Source: CAZVON01 sp964628435 (GTDB taxonomy: Bacteria; Patescibacteriota; Microgenomatia; Levybacterales; UBA12049). From it: a DNA stretch of 19,879 nucleotides. Where the stretch lies: positions 1-19,879 of the forward strand of contig CAZVON010000022.1 in the NCBI GenBank assembly GCA_964628435.1, given 5' to 3'. The notes beneath the pieces are model-generated. The model did not search any database, had not been told where the DNA came from, and saw nothing but the letters and a program-made list of their open reading frames with translations. Below, one piece after another: positions 6,098 through 11,755 of the stretch. A program made the position numbers and the translations under genes. The stretch's first letter is position 1. Every line of letters begins with the position of its first letter.

Positions 6098-7420
6098 TTA
6101 GGGCAAGGGGAATTTGATGCTGAAATTTCTTACTTCTTTTGCAATTGCTAATAACTTCTTATTTTCCCAGATCTCTTGTTTAAACTTTTTGAAATATTCG
6201 AACCGATCTTGTTTATCAGTTGGTAACTCGTGCTCGCGTACTTCTTCTACTGCTCGGTTTATCCACGCAGCTATTTTAACCATTTCCCGCTCCTTCATTC
6301 CTCTGGTAGTAATTGCTGGAGTCCCGAGTCGGATTCCCGATGGCCATAAGGGCGGATTGGTATCGAATGGTACGCCATTCATATTTAATACAATCCCTGC
6401 AACTTCCAATGCCAATGCCGCAACCTTACCATTCACTTTCTTGTTGCGAAGATCAACAAGAATAAGATGATTCTCTGTTCCGCCACTTACTAAATCGAAT
6501 CCATATTTATTTAATTCATGGGCTAAAGTTTTGATATTGGAAACAATTTGTTCTCCATATTTTTTAAACGTTGCTTTACTTGCCTCAAGTAAGGCAACGG
6601 CAATTGCGGCAGTTTGATTGTCGTGTGGACCACCTTGAAGCCCAGGAATAATTGCTGAATCGATTTTTTTGGGAAGATTAGGATCTTTTTTAAGACCTTT
6701 ATTAGTTACCATAATCAAAGCACCTCGAGGACCGCGCAGTGTTTTATGAGAGGTAGTTGTAACAATATGAACATATGGGACTGGACTTGGATGCACGCCT
6801 GCAACAATAAGTCCTGCGATATGAGAAATATCAGCAAGCAGATATGCGCCGACTTTATCGGCAATATAGGCAAATTTCTTAAAATCAATAATTCTTGGGT
6901 ATGCTGTAAATCCGCAGACAATAATATCTGGTTTTTCTGCAACAGCTTGTTTTTCTATTGCGTCAAAATCTAAATACCCATCTTTTCCTAATGTATATTG
7001 CACTGACTTAAAAAAACGCCCAGTAGCAGACTGTGGATACCCATGCGTTAAGTGGCCGCCAAACGACAGCGATAACCCCATGATTTTTCCTTTGAGTGGC
7101 TCAAGAAGCGCCACATACACTGCTAGATTCATCGCTGATCCTGAGAGCGGTTGGACATTAACGTATGGCACGCCAAATAATTTTTTTGCTCGTTCTTGCG
7201 CTAAAGTTTCTACCTTATCTGCAACTACATTCCCCTGATAATATCTTCTTCCGGGGTATCCTTCTGAATATTTGTTGGTAAGAACTGTACCTAACGCTTC
7301 CATTACTGCTTTTGAGGTATGGTTTTCAGAAGGAATCATTTGGAGAGTTTCTTGCTGGCGTTTTTCTTCTTCGAGAATAAGCCGATACACTTGAGGATCA
7401 AGCTTTTTTAGATATCTCAT
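6098..7420 (-). CDS. glyA: Serine hydroxymethyltransferase
   Basis: 440 residues, full length. GlyA uses pyridoxal phosphate to transfer the serine hydroxymethyl carbon to tetrahydrofolate, giving glycine and 5,10-methylene-THF, the one-carbon donor for ThyA. Visible family motifs: MIPSENHTS (28-36), NKYSEGYPGRRYYQGN (49-64), PLSGSAMN (91-98), SFGGHLTHG (119-127), the DISHIAGLI stretch (197-205) with the PLP-contacting D197 and H200, and TTTSHKTLRGPRG (221-233) with the Schiff-base lysine K226. The usual THK is SHK here. It sits downstream of folA (89-bp gap) and has its own extended -10 promoter, so it can be made independently of the upstream genes. Confidence 0.97.
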   Translation of the reverse strand: MRYLKKLDPQVYRLILEEEKRQQETLQMIPSENHTSKAVMEALGTVLTNKYSEGYPGRRYYQGNVVADKVETLAQERAKKLFGVPYVNVQPLSGSAMNLAVYVALLEPLKGKIMGLSLSFGGHLTHGYPQSATGRFFKSVQYTLGKDGYLDFDAIEKQAVAEKPDIIVCGFTAYPRIIDFKKFAYIADKVGAYLLADISHIAGLIVAGVHPSPVPYVHIVTTTSHKTLRGPRGALIMVTNKGLKKDPNLPKKIDSAIIPGLQGGPHDNQTAAIAVALLEASKATFKKYGEQIVSNIKTLAHELNKYGFDLVSGGTENHLILVDLRNKKVNGKVAALALEVAGIVLNMNGVPFDTNPPLWPSGIRLGTPAITTRGMKEREMVKIAAWINRAVEEVREHELPTDKQDRFEYFKKFKQEIWENKKLLAIAKEVRNFSIKFPLP

Positions 7421-7435
7421 GGTTGAATTGTGATG

Positions 7436-7464
7436 AATATAACAGTCTTTTTGCTTCTTTACAA
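7436..7464 (-). promoter_or_regulatory. glyA promoter, overlapped by a CRP-like dyad
   Basis: On the minus strand TTGTAA (7459-7464), 17-bp spacer, TGT-TATATT (extended -10; box at 7436-7441), 15 bases before the glyA ATG. On the plus strand bases 7429-7444 read TGTGA-N6-TAACA, one base off the CRP consensus and lying directly over the -10, a position expected to repress. The second observation may be chance. Confidence 0.45.
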
Positions 7465-7509
7465 GTAGGAAAATAGCAGTAAAATATCGAAGGATAACGT
7501 TTGTGCTTT

Positions 7510-8008
7510 TTATGCAATGAGCTCAAGATCAAGAAACATAAATGAATACTCTCCAGATTTTCCTTCTTTTTTATGAACAATTTTTCTAAACATTGAGTAG
7601 TCTGGGAAAAATGTGTCTGCTTCAAATTCTTNNNNNNNNNNATTCTTTGTCAACAATGGTTAAGTATAGTTTGTCTGCTAAGGGCAGGGCTTGCTGAAAA
7701 ATCTGCCCTCCACCAATCACAAATATTTTATCATTGCCTTCTGATTCTTTCGCAACTTTGATTGCATCTTCAAGCGAGTGAACTATTTGAGCACTAGGAA
7801 TTATAAATGATGAATTATGAGTTATGATAATATTAGTACGATTTGGCAAAAGCCGACCAATTGACTGATAGGTTTTTCGACCCATTATTACCGGGTGACC
7901 ACTCGTTAGCTGCTTAAAGCGTTTCAGATCCTCCGGAATATTCCATAGAAGCCGATTATTCTTGCCTAATTCTCTCCTAGAACCTATTGCTGCTATAAGA
8001 CTAACCAT
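7510..8008 (-). CDS. folA: Dihydrofolate reductase, interrupted by an apparently artificial scaffold gap
   Basis: FolA reduces the dihydrofolate made by ThyA back to tetrahydrofolate using NADPH. The N-terminal part shows SLIAAIG, the substrate-pocket W22 and D27 (LLWNIPEDLKRF), GHPVIMGRKTYQSIG and the NADPH-loop FVIGGGQIF. A run of ten Ns (7632-7641) then breaks the frame. Beyond it, in another frame, lies the normal C-terminus EFEADTFFPDYS...FMFLDLELIA, with its stop at 7510-7512. The gap flanks share the 6-mer ATTCTT (7626-7631 and 7642-7647). Collapsing them gives LTIVDKEFEADTFFPDYS, aligned residue for residue with E. coli FolA, and a 160-residue protein. The gene is therefore intact in the organism. 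It starts 35 bases after thyA ends. Confidence 0.93.
7632..7641. other. 10-N assembly gap inside folA, true size probably -6 bp
   Basis: Ten Ns are a placeholder. The 6 bp before the gap (7626-7631) and the 6 bp after it (7642-7647) are both ATTCTT. Merging them restores the DHFR frame and length exactly. Confidence 0.85.
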
Positions 8009-8019
8009 AATAATTTAGA

Positions 8020-8043
8020 CTAGAATTGAATTCTGAATTCTTG
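8020..8043. repeat. Short GAATTCA-type heptamer repeat between thyA and folA
   Basis: On the minus strand the spacer reads CAAGAATTCAGAATTCAATTCT, two copies of the heptamer GAATTCA and a decayed third. It belongs to the same style of 7-bp tandem repeats as those at 8691-8745 and 10908-10956. No clear promoter is visible here; folA is probably read from the thyA transcript. Confidence 0.5.
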
Positions 8044-9057
8044 TCATCCTGCCATTTTTCCGGTTTTTGGATCATAAAGCCCACCAGCTACTGTCAATTC
8101 AGCTTTTATCGCAGGATGTGGATTATATCCTTCGAGCGTAACATGTTCTGGTCGGAAATCATCAAGTTTTTTGACAGCTGGATCGATCGTTACTATTGGG
8201 AATGCTTTGGGTTTACGAGTTAATTGCTCTTTCACAGCATCTATATGATTTTCGTAAATATGTACATCGCCAAAGGTATGGATAAACTCACCCGGTTTTA
8301 AGCCACTGATCTGAGCAAGAATTATTGTTAAAAGCGCATAGCTGGCAATATTAAATGGTACGCCCAGAAATAAATCTGCGGTTCGATGATAGAGCTGTAA
8401 CGATAACTTCCCTTCTCGATTGCTGATCTGATACATGTTGTGACAAATTGGGAACCGAGATGCGTCTTCACGTGCTGCCATGGTATATAAATATTCAGGA
8501 TTCCAAGAATTAACAATCAAGTTTTTCGCATCTGGATCATCTTTCAGTTCCTGAAGAACCCAGGCTAACTGATCGATGGTTCGTCCACTTCTAGTTGGCC
8601 ACCTGCGCCACATTTCCCCATAAATTCTTCGTAATTCTCCGTGCTCTTTGGCAAATTCCTCATCTGTTTTTATCTTTTCTATAAATTCTTCTTTGGTTAG
8701 ACTTTTGGTTAGACTTTCGACTTTTGACTTTCGACTTTTGACTTTATTCAAGTATATCTTGTATGGATAGTCATTCCAAATATTGACGTTATTATCAACC
8801 AGATATTTAATATTGGTTTGTCCTGACATAAACCAATATAGCTCATGCAAAACTCCTTTCCAGTAGACTTTTTTTGTGGTTAATAGCGGAAACCCTTCTG
8901 ACAAATCGAATCGAATCTGCAGGCCAAACAAACTATAAAGGGCAACATCTGTCCCGCGATCGATCTTTCTGGTACCATGATTTAACACCTCCTGCATTAT
9001 ATCGAGGTATTGATATTCGGCACTTCGACTTCGCTCAGTGTCTTTGAGATGCTTCAT
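8044..9057 (-). CDS. thyA: Thymidylate synthase (ThyA type) with a repeat-coded insertion
   Basis: 337 residues. ThyA methylates dUMP to dTMP with methylene-THF, releasing DHF. Conserved: RFDLSEGFPLLTTKKV (49-64), catalytic C205 in FPICHNMYQ, the QLYHRTADLFLGVPFNIASYALL core (with R225 and D228), HTFGDVHIYENH and NPHPAIKA. Oddities: the phosphate-loop RTGTGT is RGTDVA, PCH is ICH, an extra AREDASR precedes the active site, residues 1-14 (MKHLKDTERSRSAE) precede the normal start of the fold, and residues about 104-135 form an insertion where long Lactobacillus-type enzymes also carry one. Part of that insertion is encoded by AAAGTCN heptamers. Its ATG overlaps the stop of the dUTPase-like gene (ATGA), so translation is coupled. 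C-terminal extension of about 17 residues. Confidence 0.96.
   Translation of the reverse strand: MKHLKDTERSRSAEYQYLDIMQEVLNHGTRKIDRGTDVALYSLFGLQIRFDLSEGFPLLTTKKVYWKGVLHELYWFMSGQTNIKYLVDNNVNIWNDYPYKIYLNKVKSRKSKVESLTKSLTKEEFIEKIKTDEEFAKEHGELRRIYGEMWRRWPTRSGRTIDQLAWVLQELKDDPDAKNLIVNSWNPEYLYTMAAREDASRFPICHNMYQISNREGKLSLQLYHRTADLFLGVPFNIASYALLTIILAQISGLKPGEFIHTFGDVHIYENHIDAVKEQLTRKPKAFPIVTIDPAVKKLDDFRPEHVTLEGYNPHPAIKAELTVAGGLYDPKTGKMAG
8691..8745 (-). repeat. In-frame AAAGTCN heptamer array inside thyA
   Basis: On the minus strand five consecutive heptamers, AAAGTC followed by A, G, A, G and T, run into two copies of the 12-mer AAAGTCTAACCA (sharing the fifth heptamer) and a terminal AAAG. The tract codes for the Lys/Ser/Val-rich loop at about residues 105-122 of ThyA. 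Seven is not a multiple of three, so each unit is read in a shifted phase (KVKSRKSKVESLTKSLTK). Confidence 0.85.
9021..9040. repeat. 20-bp CACTGAGCGAAGTCGAAGTG element within the thyA start region
   Basis: The minus-strand 20-mer ends with CGAAGTG and codes for TERSRSAE at ThyA residues 7-14, just ahead of the conserved fold. I recall this sequence as a widespread dispersed repeat in CPR and Bacteroidetes genomes; that is memory, not a search. Only one copy is in this window. Confidence 0.5.
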
Positions 9058-9593
9058 ACTTGACTCTCTTTCTTAAGGGCGCTCACCCGTCCTCCTTGCC
9101 ATTGGCCGCGGTACATATTTCCTCCGCCTTTTACTTCCTCAAATTGCACATGAACAAATCGCGCGCCCATTTCCACAGTCACTGGTATCGGGCCTTCATT
9201 TTTTAGGCCAAAAGTTACCGGACCGCTGTATCCGGGCGCAACATTGCCAGTACGCAAGAATAACCCTGAACGAAAAGTTGTAGACCGTGGTTTAAAATTG
9301 GCAGTTACGTTTTGAGGAAGATTCAAACTTTCAATTGTTTTGACAAGATAAAAATCACCTGGCTTTACTGTTATGGAGCGTTTCTCACCTTCTTTATATG
9401 ATTGAATAAGTTTTATGTCTGCGGTTTTACGCTCTGTTTCTCCTAAAAACGCATCACCCGAAATTGAGTAAACTTCTCCCAACCGCAAATCAAACCCTGC
9501 GCCCTCGGGGTTGGTGAGTTCTCTTTCAGCAAGATGCTTTACTAACTTAATTTCTTTGACTAACTTTAAAAGTAGCCGTGGCCCTAATATCAT
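9054..9593 (-). CDS. dCTP deaminase/dUTPase-fold protein lacking usual catalytic residues
   Basis: 179 residues from the ATG at 9593; a TTG six bases upstream lies in repeat DNA and is less likely. The trimeric dUTPase/Dcd fold is clear: GAGFDLRLGEVY (31-42), VKPGDFYLVKT (76-86), the phosphate-binding KPRSTTFRSG (101-110), GYSG (121-124), EMGARFVHVQFEEV (141-154) and GQWQGGR near the end. The equivalent of Dcd's IDPGW is VAPGY, so the Asp is Ala119, and the deaminase LE glutamate is replaced in VTFGL (126-130). It may be an alternative dUTPase, a regulatory paralogue or a nucleotide-binding protein. A complete Dcd is encoded 1.3 kb upstream in the same direction. Its stop overlaps the thyA start by four bases, so supplying or sensing dUMP/dUTP for ThyA is a reasonable guess. 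Confidence 0.8.
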   Translation of the reverse strand: MILGPRLLLKLVKEIKLVKHLAERELTNPEGAGFDLRLGEVYSISGDAFLGETERKTADIKLIQSYKEGEKRSITVKPGDFYLVKTIESLNLPQNVTANFKPRSTTFRSGLFLRTGNVAPGYSGPVTFGLKNEGPIPVTVEMGARFVHVQFEEVKGGGNMYRGQWQGGRVSALKKESQV

Positions 9594-9598
9594 AAGCA

Positions 9599-9634
9599 AC
9601 TTAGGTAATATAGGTCACTTAGGTAACCTATGTT
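9599..9634. repeat. Nonamer array (ACTTAGGTA type) between four-helix-bundle gene and dUTPase-like gene
   Basis: Four contiguous 9-mers on the plus strand: ACTTAGGTA, ATATAGGTC, ACTTAGGTA, ACCTATGTT. The stop codon of the four-helix-bundle gene (9615-9617) falls inside the array, and its last residues, RLPK, are repeat-coded. Confidence 0.75.
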
Positions 9635-10172
9635 GTAACCGACTTCTTAAAAGGCCCTCTGTAAATCCTCCTTCTTGTTCAAACTTTTTTATCATGGCTT
9701 TGATCTGCCTGTCAAGAAGAAAAGTAAGTTGATGGCAAAGCGTTAACATAAGATTTGCAGCTTCCATAGGTTCCTTAGGTAACTTAAGCAATATAGGTGA
9801 TTCTAGTTTTGTGGCTGCAATTCCCAAATCTCGAAATTTTTGGATTCTCGGATCATTCTTTACCCAGATAGCTAGTTTTTGCTGTCGCAAGAAGTCTTCA
9901 AAGTCCGAAATAAGCTCTTCTATAGAAGCCCTTGCAACCCCGAGCAATTTTATCTCACCCTTTTTTGACGTGTCACTTTGCCCGACACCTTCGACAATAT
10001 TCTGCTTGCCGCTTCTTGCTGCATGAGTCATCTGGGCAACGGTTCGTTGCGAAGATAGGTAACTTAATTTACCTAGGTTACTTATCAAAAACTGACTGCA
10101 AAACTCAACTGTTAAATCATGAACAACTTCTGAATAACGATAGGTCAGAAGATATTTATGTTTGGGCAACAT
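9615..10172 (-). CDS. Four-helix-bundle suffix-domain protein with two repeat-coded insertions
   Basis: 185 residues. Diagnostic motifs of the S23/four-helix-bundle suffix family are present: YLLTYRYSEVVHDLTVEFC (7-25), RTVAQMTHAARSGKQNIVEG (43-62), SKKGEIKLLGVARASIEELISDFEDFLRQ (69-97) and HQLTFLLDRQIKAM (147-160). The family is frequent in CPR genomes, including copies within rRNA intervening sequences; its molecular job is not established. Relative to the family, LISNLGKLSYLS (29-40) interrupts helix 1 and SPILLKLPKEPM (125-136) lies before the last helix. Both are encoded exactly by nonamer repeat arrays, and the terminal RLPK is too. It stands between tmk and the dUTPase-like gene, with repeat-filled spacers of about 21 bases on each side, which suggests co-transcription. 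Confidence 0.85.
   Translation of the reverse strand: MLPKHKYLLTYRYSEVVHDLTVEFCSQFLISNLGKLSYLSSQRTVAQMTHAARSGKQNIVEGVGQSDTSKKGEIKLLGVARASIEELISDFEDFLRQQKLAIWVKNDPRIQKFRDLGIAATKLESPILLKLPKEPMEAANLMLTLCHQLTFLLDRQIKAMIKKFEQEGGFTEGLLRSRLQHRLPK
9764..9799. repeat. Nonamer array inside the four-helix-bundle gene (C-terminal insertion)
   Basis: Contiguous plus-strand 9-mers: CCATAGGTT, CCTTAGGTA, ACTTAAGCA, ATATAGGTG. On the coding strand they give SPI-LLK-LPK-EPM, a period-three peptide. Confidence 0.7.
10053..10088. repeat. Nonamer array inside the four-helix-bundle gene (N-terminal insertion)
   Basis: Contiguous plus-strand 9-mers: AGATAGGTA, ACTTAATTT, ACCTAGGTT, ACTTATCAA. On the coding strand they are read as LIS-NLG-KLS-YLS. 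The arms GATAGGTAAC and GTTACTTATC also form an imperfect inverted repeat. Confidence 0.7.
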
Positions 10173-10177
10173 ACAAG

Positions 10178-10213
10178 ACTTAAGTTTCTTATGTTACTTA
10201 GGTAACTTAGCTA
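10178..10213. repeat. Nonamer array over the end of tmk
   Basis: Contiguous plus-strand 9-mers: ACTTAAGTT, TCTTATGTT, ACTTAGGTA, ACTTAGCTA. It supplies the last codons and the stop of tmk (AKLPK-stop) and fills the spacer before the four-helix-bundle gene. Confidence 0.75.
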
Positions 10214-10906
10214 GAATTCCCCCAGTTACTTTTTCTACATCTCCTTCTCCATCAACAACTGTAATTTCATTTGAAAATTTATCCACCAACCAATTGTAAC
10301 CAGTAATTACTTTTTTTAACTGATCTTCCTCTTCATATATTTCTTTAACCTCATTTTTCATTCCAATACGCTGCATGGCAGTTTCTGGGGAAATTTGTAA
10401 ATAAAATGTATAATCTGGAACCGTAAACTGATGATACATTGACAAAATACTCTGAGAAATAAGCAAAATATCGCTTATATGAGTATCGTAGTATCCAGCA
10501 GTACGGTCTAATATACCATATACCACTGCCGACCAAAAGCACCGATCAGAAATAACTATCTTACCTTTTTTTAATGCTGGGAGAATTACATCTTCATGGT
10601 GCAAAACGCGATCTGTTGAAAAAAGATATTGCAATGCAGCTGAGGGAACTTTTTGTTTTCCTTGAAGTACGTTTTGGACAATATCGCCAATTAATCCTTC
10701 TTTACGTGGTTCTCTTGTTAATACCATTTCTTTTCNNNNNNNNNNTCGCTTGTAGTCGTTACTCTCTTCCCTACCGACTTAAAATACTCACCCAGTTTTT
10801 CGACTTGGGTTGTTTTACCACTCCCATCAATGCCCTCTAAGGCGATATATAAACCACCATAGGTATTTTTCTTTAACTCTAAATCAAATTCTATGTGATA
10901 CCTCAT
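10194..10906 (-). CDS. tmk: Thymidylate kinase, interrupted by a scaffold gap
   Basis: Tmk phosphorylates dTMP to dTDP with ATP. The N-terminal part carries the P-loop LEGIDGSGKTTQ (23-34). After ten Ns (10736-10745) and a frame change the protein resumes as KEMVLTREPRKEGLIGDIV with the TREP motif, followed by LFSTDRVLHHEDVILPALKKG, the DRCFWSAVVYG lid/base region and FTVPDYTFYLQISPETAMQRI. The true gap size must leave 2 modulo 3 extra bases to rejoin the frames, so a few bases are probably missing. I chose the ATG at 10906; a TTG at 10924 lies in degenerate heptamer repeat. The stretch between P-loop helix and TREP is longer than usual. The terminal KLPK is repeat-coded. It follows dcd by 42 bases. 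Confidence 0.9.
10736..10745. other. 10-N assembly gap inside tmk
   Basis: Ten placeholder Ns separate two halves of one tmk in different frames. Unlike the folA gap, the flanks share only TC, and closing them on that does not restore the frame, so a few bases are probably truly missing here. Confidence 0.85.
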
Positions 10907-10907
10907 A

Positions 10908-10956
10908 CTAAATTCAAAAGTCAAAATTTTATTTTTACCTTCTAACTTTTAACTTT
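10908..10956 (-). repeat. Degenerate heptamer array between dcd and tmk
   Basis: The minus strand divides cleanly into seven 7-mers: AAAGTTA, AAAGTTA, GAAGGTA, AAAATAA, AATTTTG, ACTTTTG, AATTTAG. The first is related to the AAAGTCN array in thyA. The dcd stop (10949-10951) lies inside it. The AGAAGG at 10937-10942 resembles a Shine-Dalgarno but is about 30 bases from the tmk ATG. Confidence 0.5.
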
Positions 10957-11518
10957 CTTGGTGTATTTTGCTTTCTTCCGGACCTTCTTGGATCTGGTAT
11001 TTTGCGTGAGTCTTTTTGCTGTATGGAACTTCGCTTACACTCGACAACTGTTCAAATGTCATAGCGCAAATTCTCATACCAACATTTAAGGCTACTGCCA
11101 TTCTCCCCAAGTTTCCAAGCTCCAACACACAATTACCATCCCATCCTGGATCAAAAATTGAGGCTGTGGAGTGTACTACAATACCTAAGCGTCCCAGAGA
11201 CGAACGTCCCTCTAGTCTTCCCATGAGATTATCGGCAATAGTTACTTTTTCCAACGTGACAGCCAAAACAAAATCAGAAGGCTGCATAATAAATTGCTCT
11301 CCTTCTTGTAACACAATTTCTTGGGTAATTTCATTGCTGTAATCTTTTTTTGACGGATCAATATACGCGTATTTGCTGTGATTAAAAATTCGAAATACAT
11401 TACCCAACCGAAGATCAACTGAGCATGAACCAAGTTGGGTTTTTAGATCAGGTTGTGGAGAAATCTTAATGCGGCCTTCCCCAAGGGCTTTTTTAATATC
11501 GCGATCAGACAAAACCAT
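10949..11518 (-). CDS. dcd: dCTP deaminase
   Basis: 189 residues, the family's normal length. Dcd deaminates dCTP to dUTP (some members go directly to dUMP), the entry to dTMP synthesis. The catalytic set is intact: SCSVDLRLGNVF (31-42), MQPSDFVLAVTLEKV (78-92), EGRSSLGRLGIVVHSTA (103-119, with the phosphate-binding R105 and Ser pair), IFDPGWDGN (121-129, D123) and VLELGN with the proton-relay E133. The aspartate would also suit a bifunctional enzyme, but I cannot tell from sequence alone. It is the first gene of the minus-strand thymidylate island and is divergent from the NYN nuclease. A TATAAC box 16 bases upstream of the ATG (11535-11540) is a possible -10, without a good -35. Confidence 0.95.
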   Translation of the reverse strand: MVLSDRDIKKALGEGRIKISPQPDLKTQLGSCSVDLRLGNVFRIFNHSKYAYIDPSKKDYSNEITQEIVLQEGEQFIMQPSDFVLAVTLEKVTIADNLMGRLEGRSSLGRLGIVVHSTASIFDPGWDGNCVLELGNLGRMAVALNVGMRICAMTFEQLSSVSEVPYSKKTHAKYQIQEGPEESKIHQES

Positions 11519-11572
11519 AAAATGAGTTTATCATGTTATAACCTGCTTGAGAAGTTTTAAATTGTATTAATC

Positions 11573-11588
11573 TGGGTACTTATACCCA
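11573..11588. promoter_or_regulatory. Perfect dyad TGGGTA-CTTA-TACCCA upstream of dcd
   Basis: A perfect 6-bp inverted repeat with 4-bp centre, 55 bases upstream of the dcd ATG and in the divergent region shared with the NYN gene. It could be an operator for the thymidylate island. It does not resemble an NrdR box. The rest of 11519-11755 is AT-rich and gene-free, with a weak hairpin (GGGTTTTTT pairing with AAAAAGCCC, about 11662-11694). Confidence 0.4.
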
Positions 11589-11738
11589 CACGTTATGTAC
11601 TTGCATTTTTAGATACTCTTTATAGCATTAAATTCTAATTCCCTCTATCTCAATTCGACCTAGGGTTTTTTGCTTAAAATTTAAAAAAGCCCCGCATGAT
11701 CAACATACGATGTAGGAAAAAGTATTATACCTCCTTTG

Positions 11739-11747
11739 TGCTATTAT
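11739..11747 (+). promoter_or_regulatory. Extended -10 promoter of the NYN gene
   Basis: TGC-TATTAT (TG motif plus 5/6 -10 box) ends eight bases before the ATG at 11756. There is no good -35 and no ribosome binding site, so a leaderless transcript is expected. Confidence 0.5.
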
Positions 11748-11755
11748 AGCTACAT

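Noticed and set aside
6114..6470. 118-codon plus-strand open frame
   Set aside because: Antisense to glyA, whose protein is unambiguous.
7398..7625. 75-codon minus-strand frame between glyA and folA
   Set aside because: It is an out-of-frame reading of the folA C-terminus exposed by the N gap; the correct frame gives FEADTFFPDYS to the stop at 7510.
8691..8745. CRISPR-like array
   Set aside because: The units are 7 and 12 bp with no spacers, and no cas gene is present.
9594..9599. TTG start for the dUTPase-like gene
   Set aside because: It adds only two residues and lies in nonamer repeat DNA; the ATG at 9593 is simpler.
10907..10924. TTG start for tmk
   Set aside because: The extra six residues are encoded by the degenerate heptamer array; the ATG at 10906 is preferred, though not proven.
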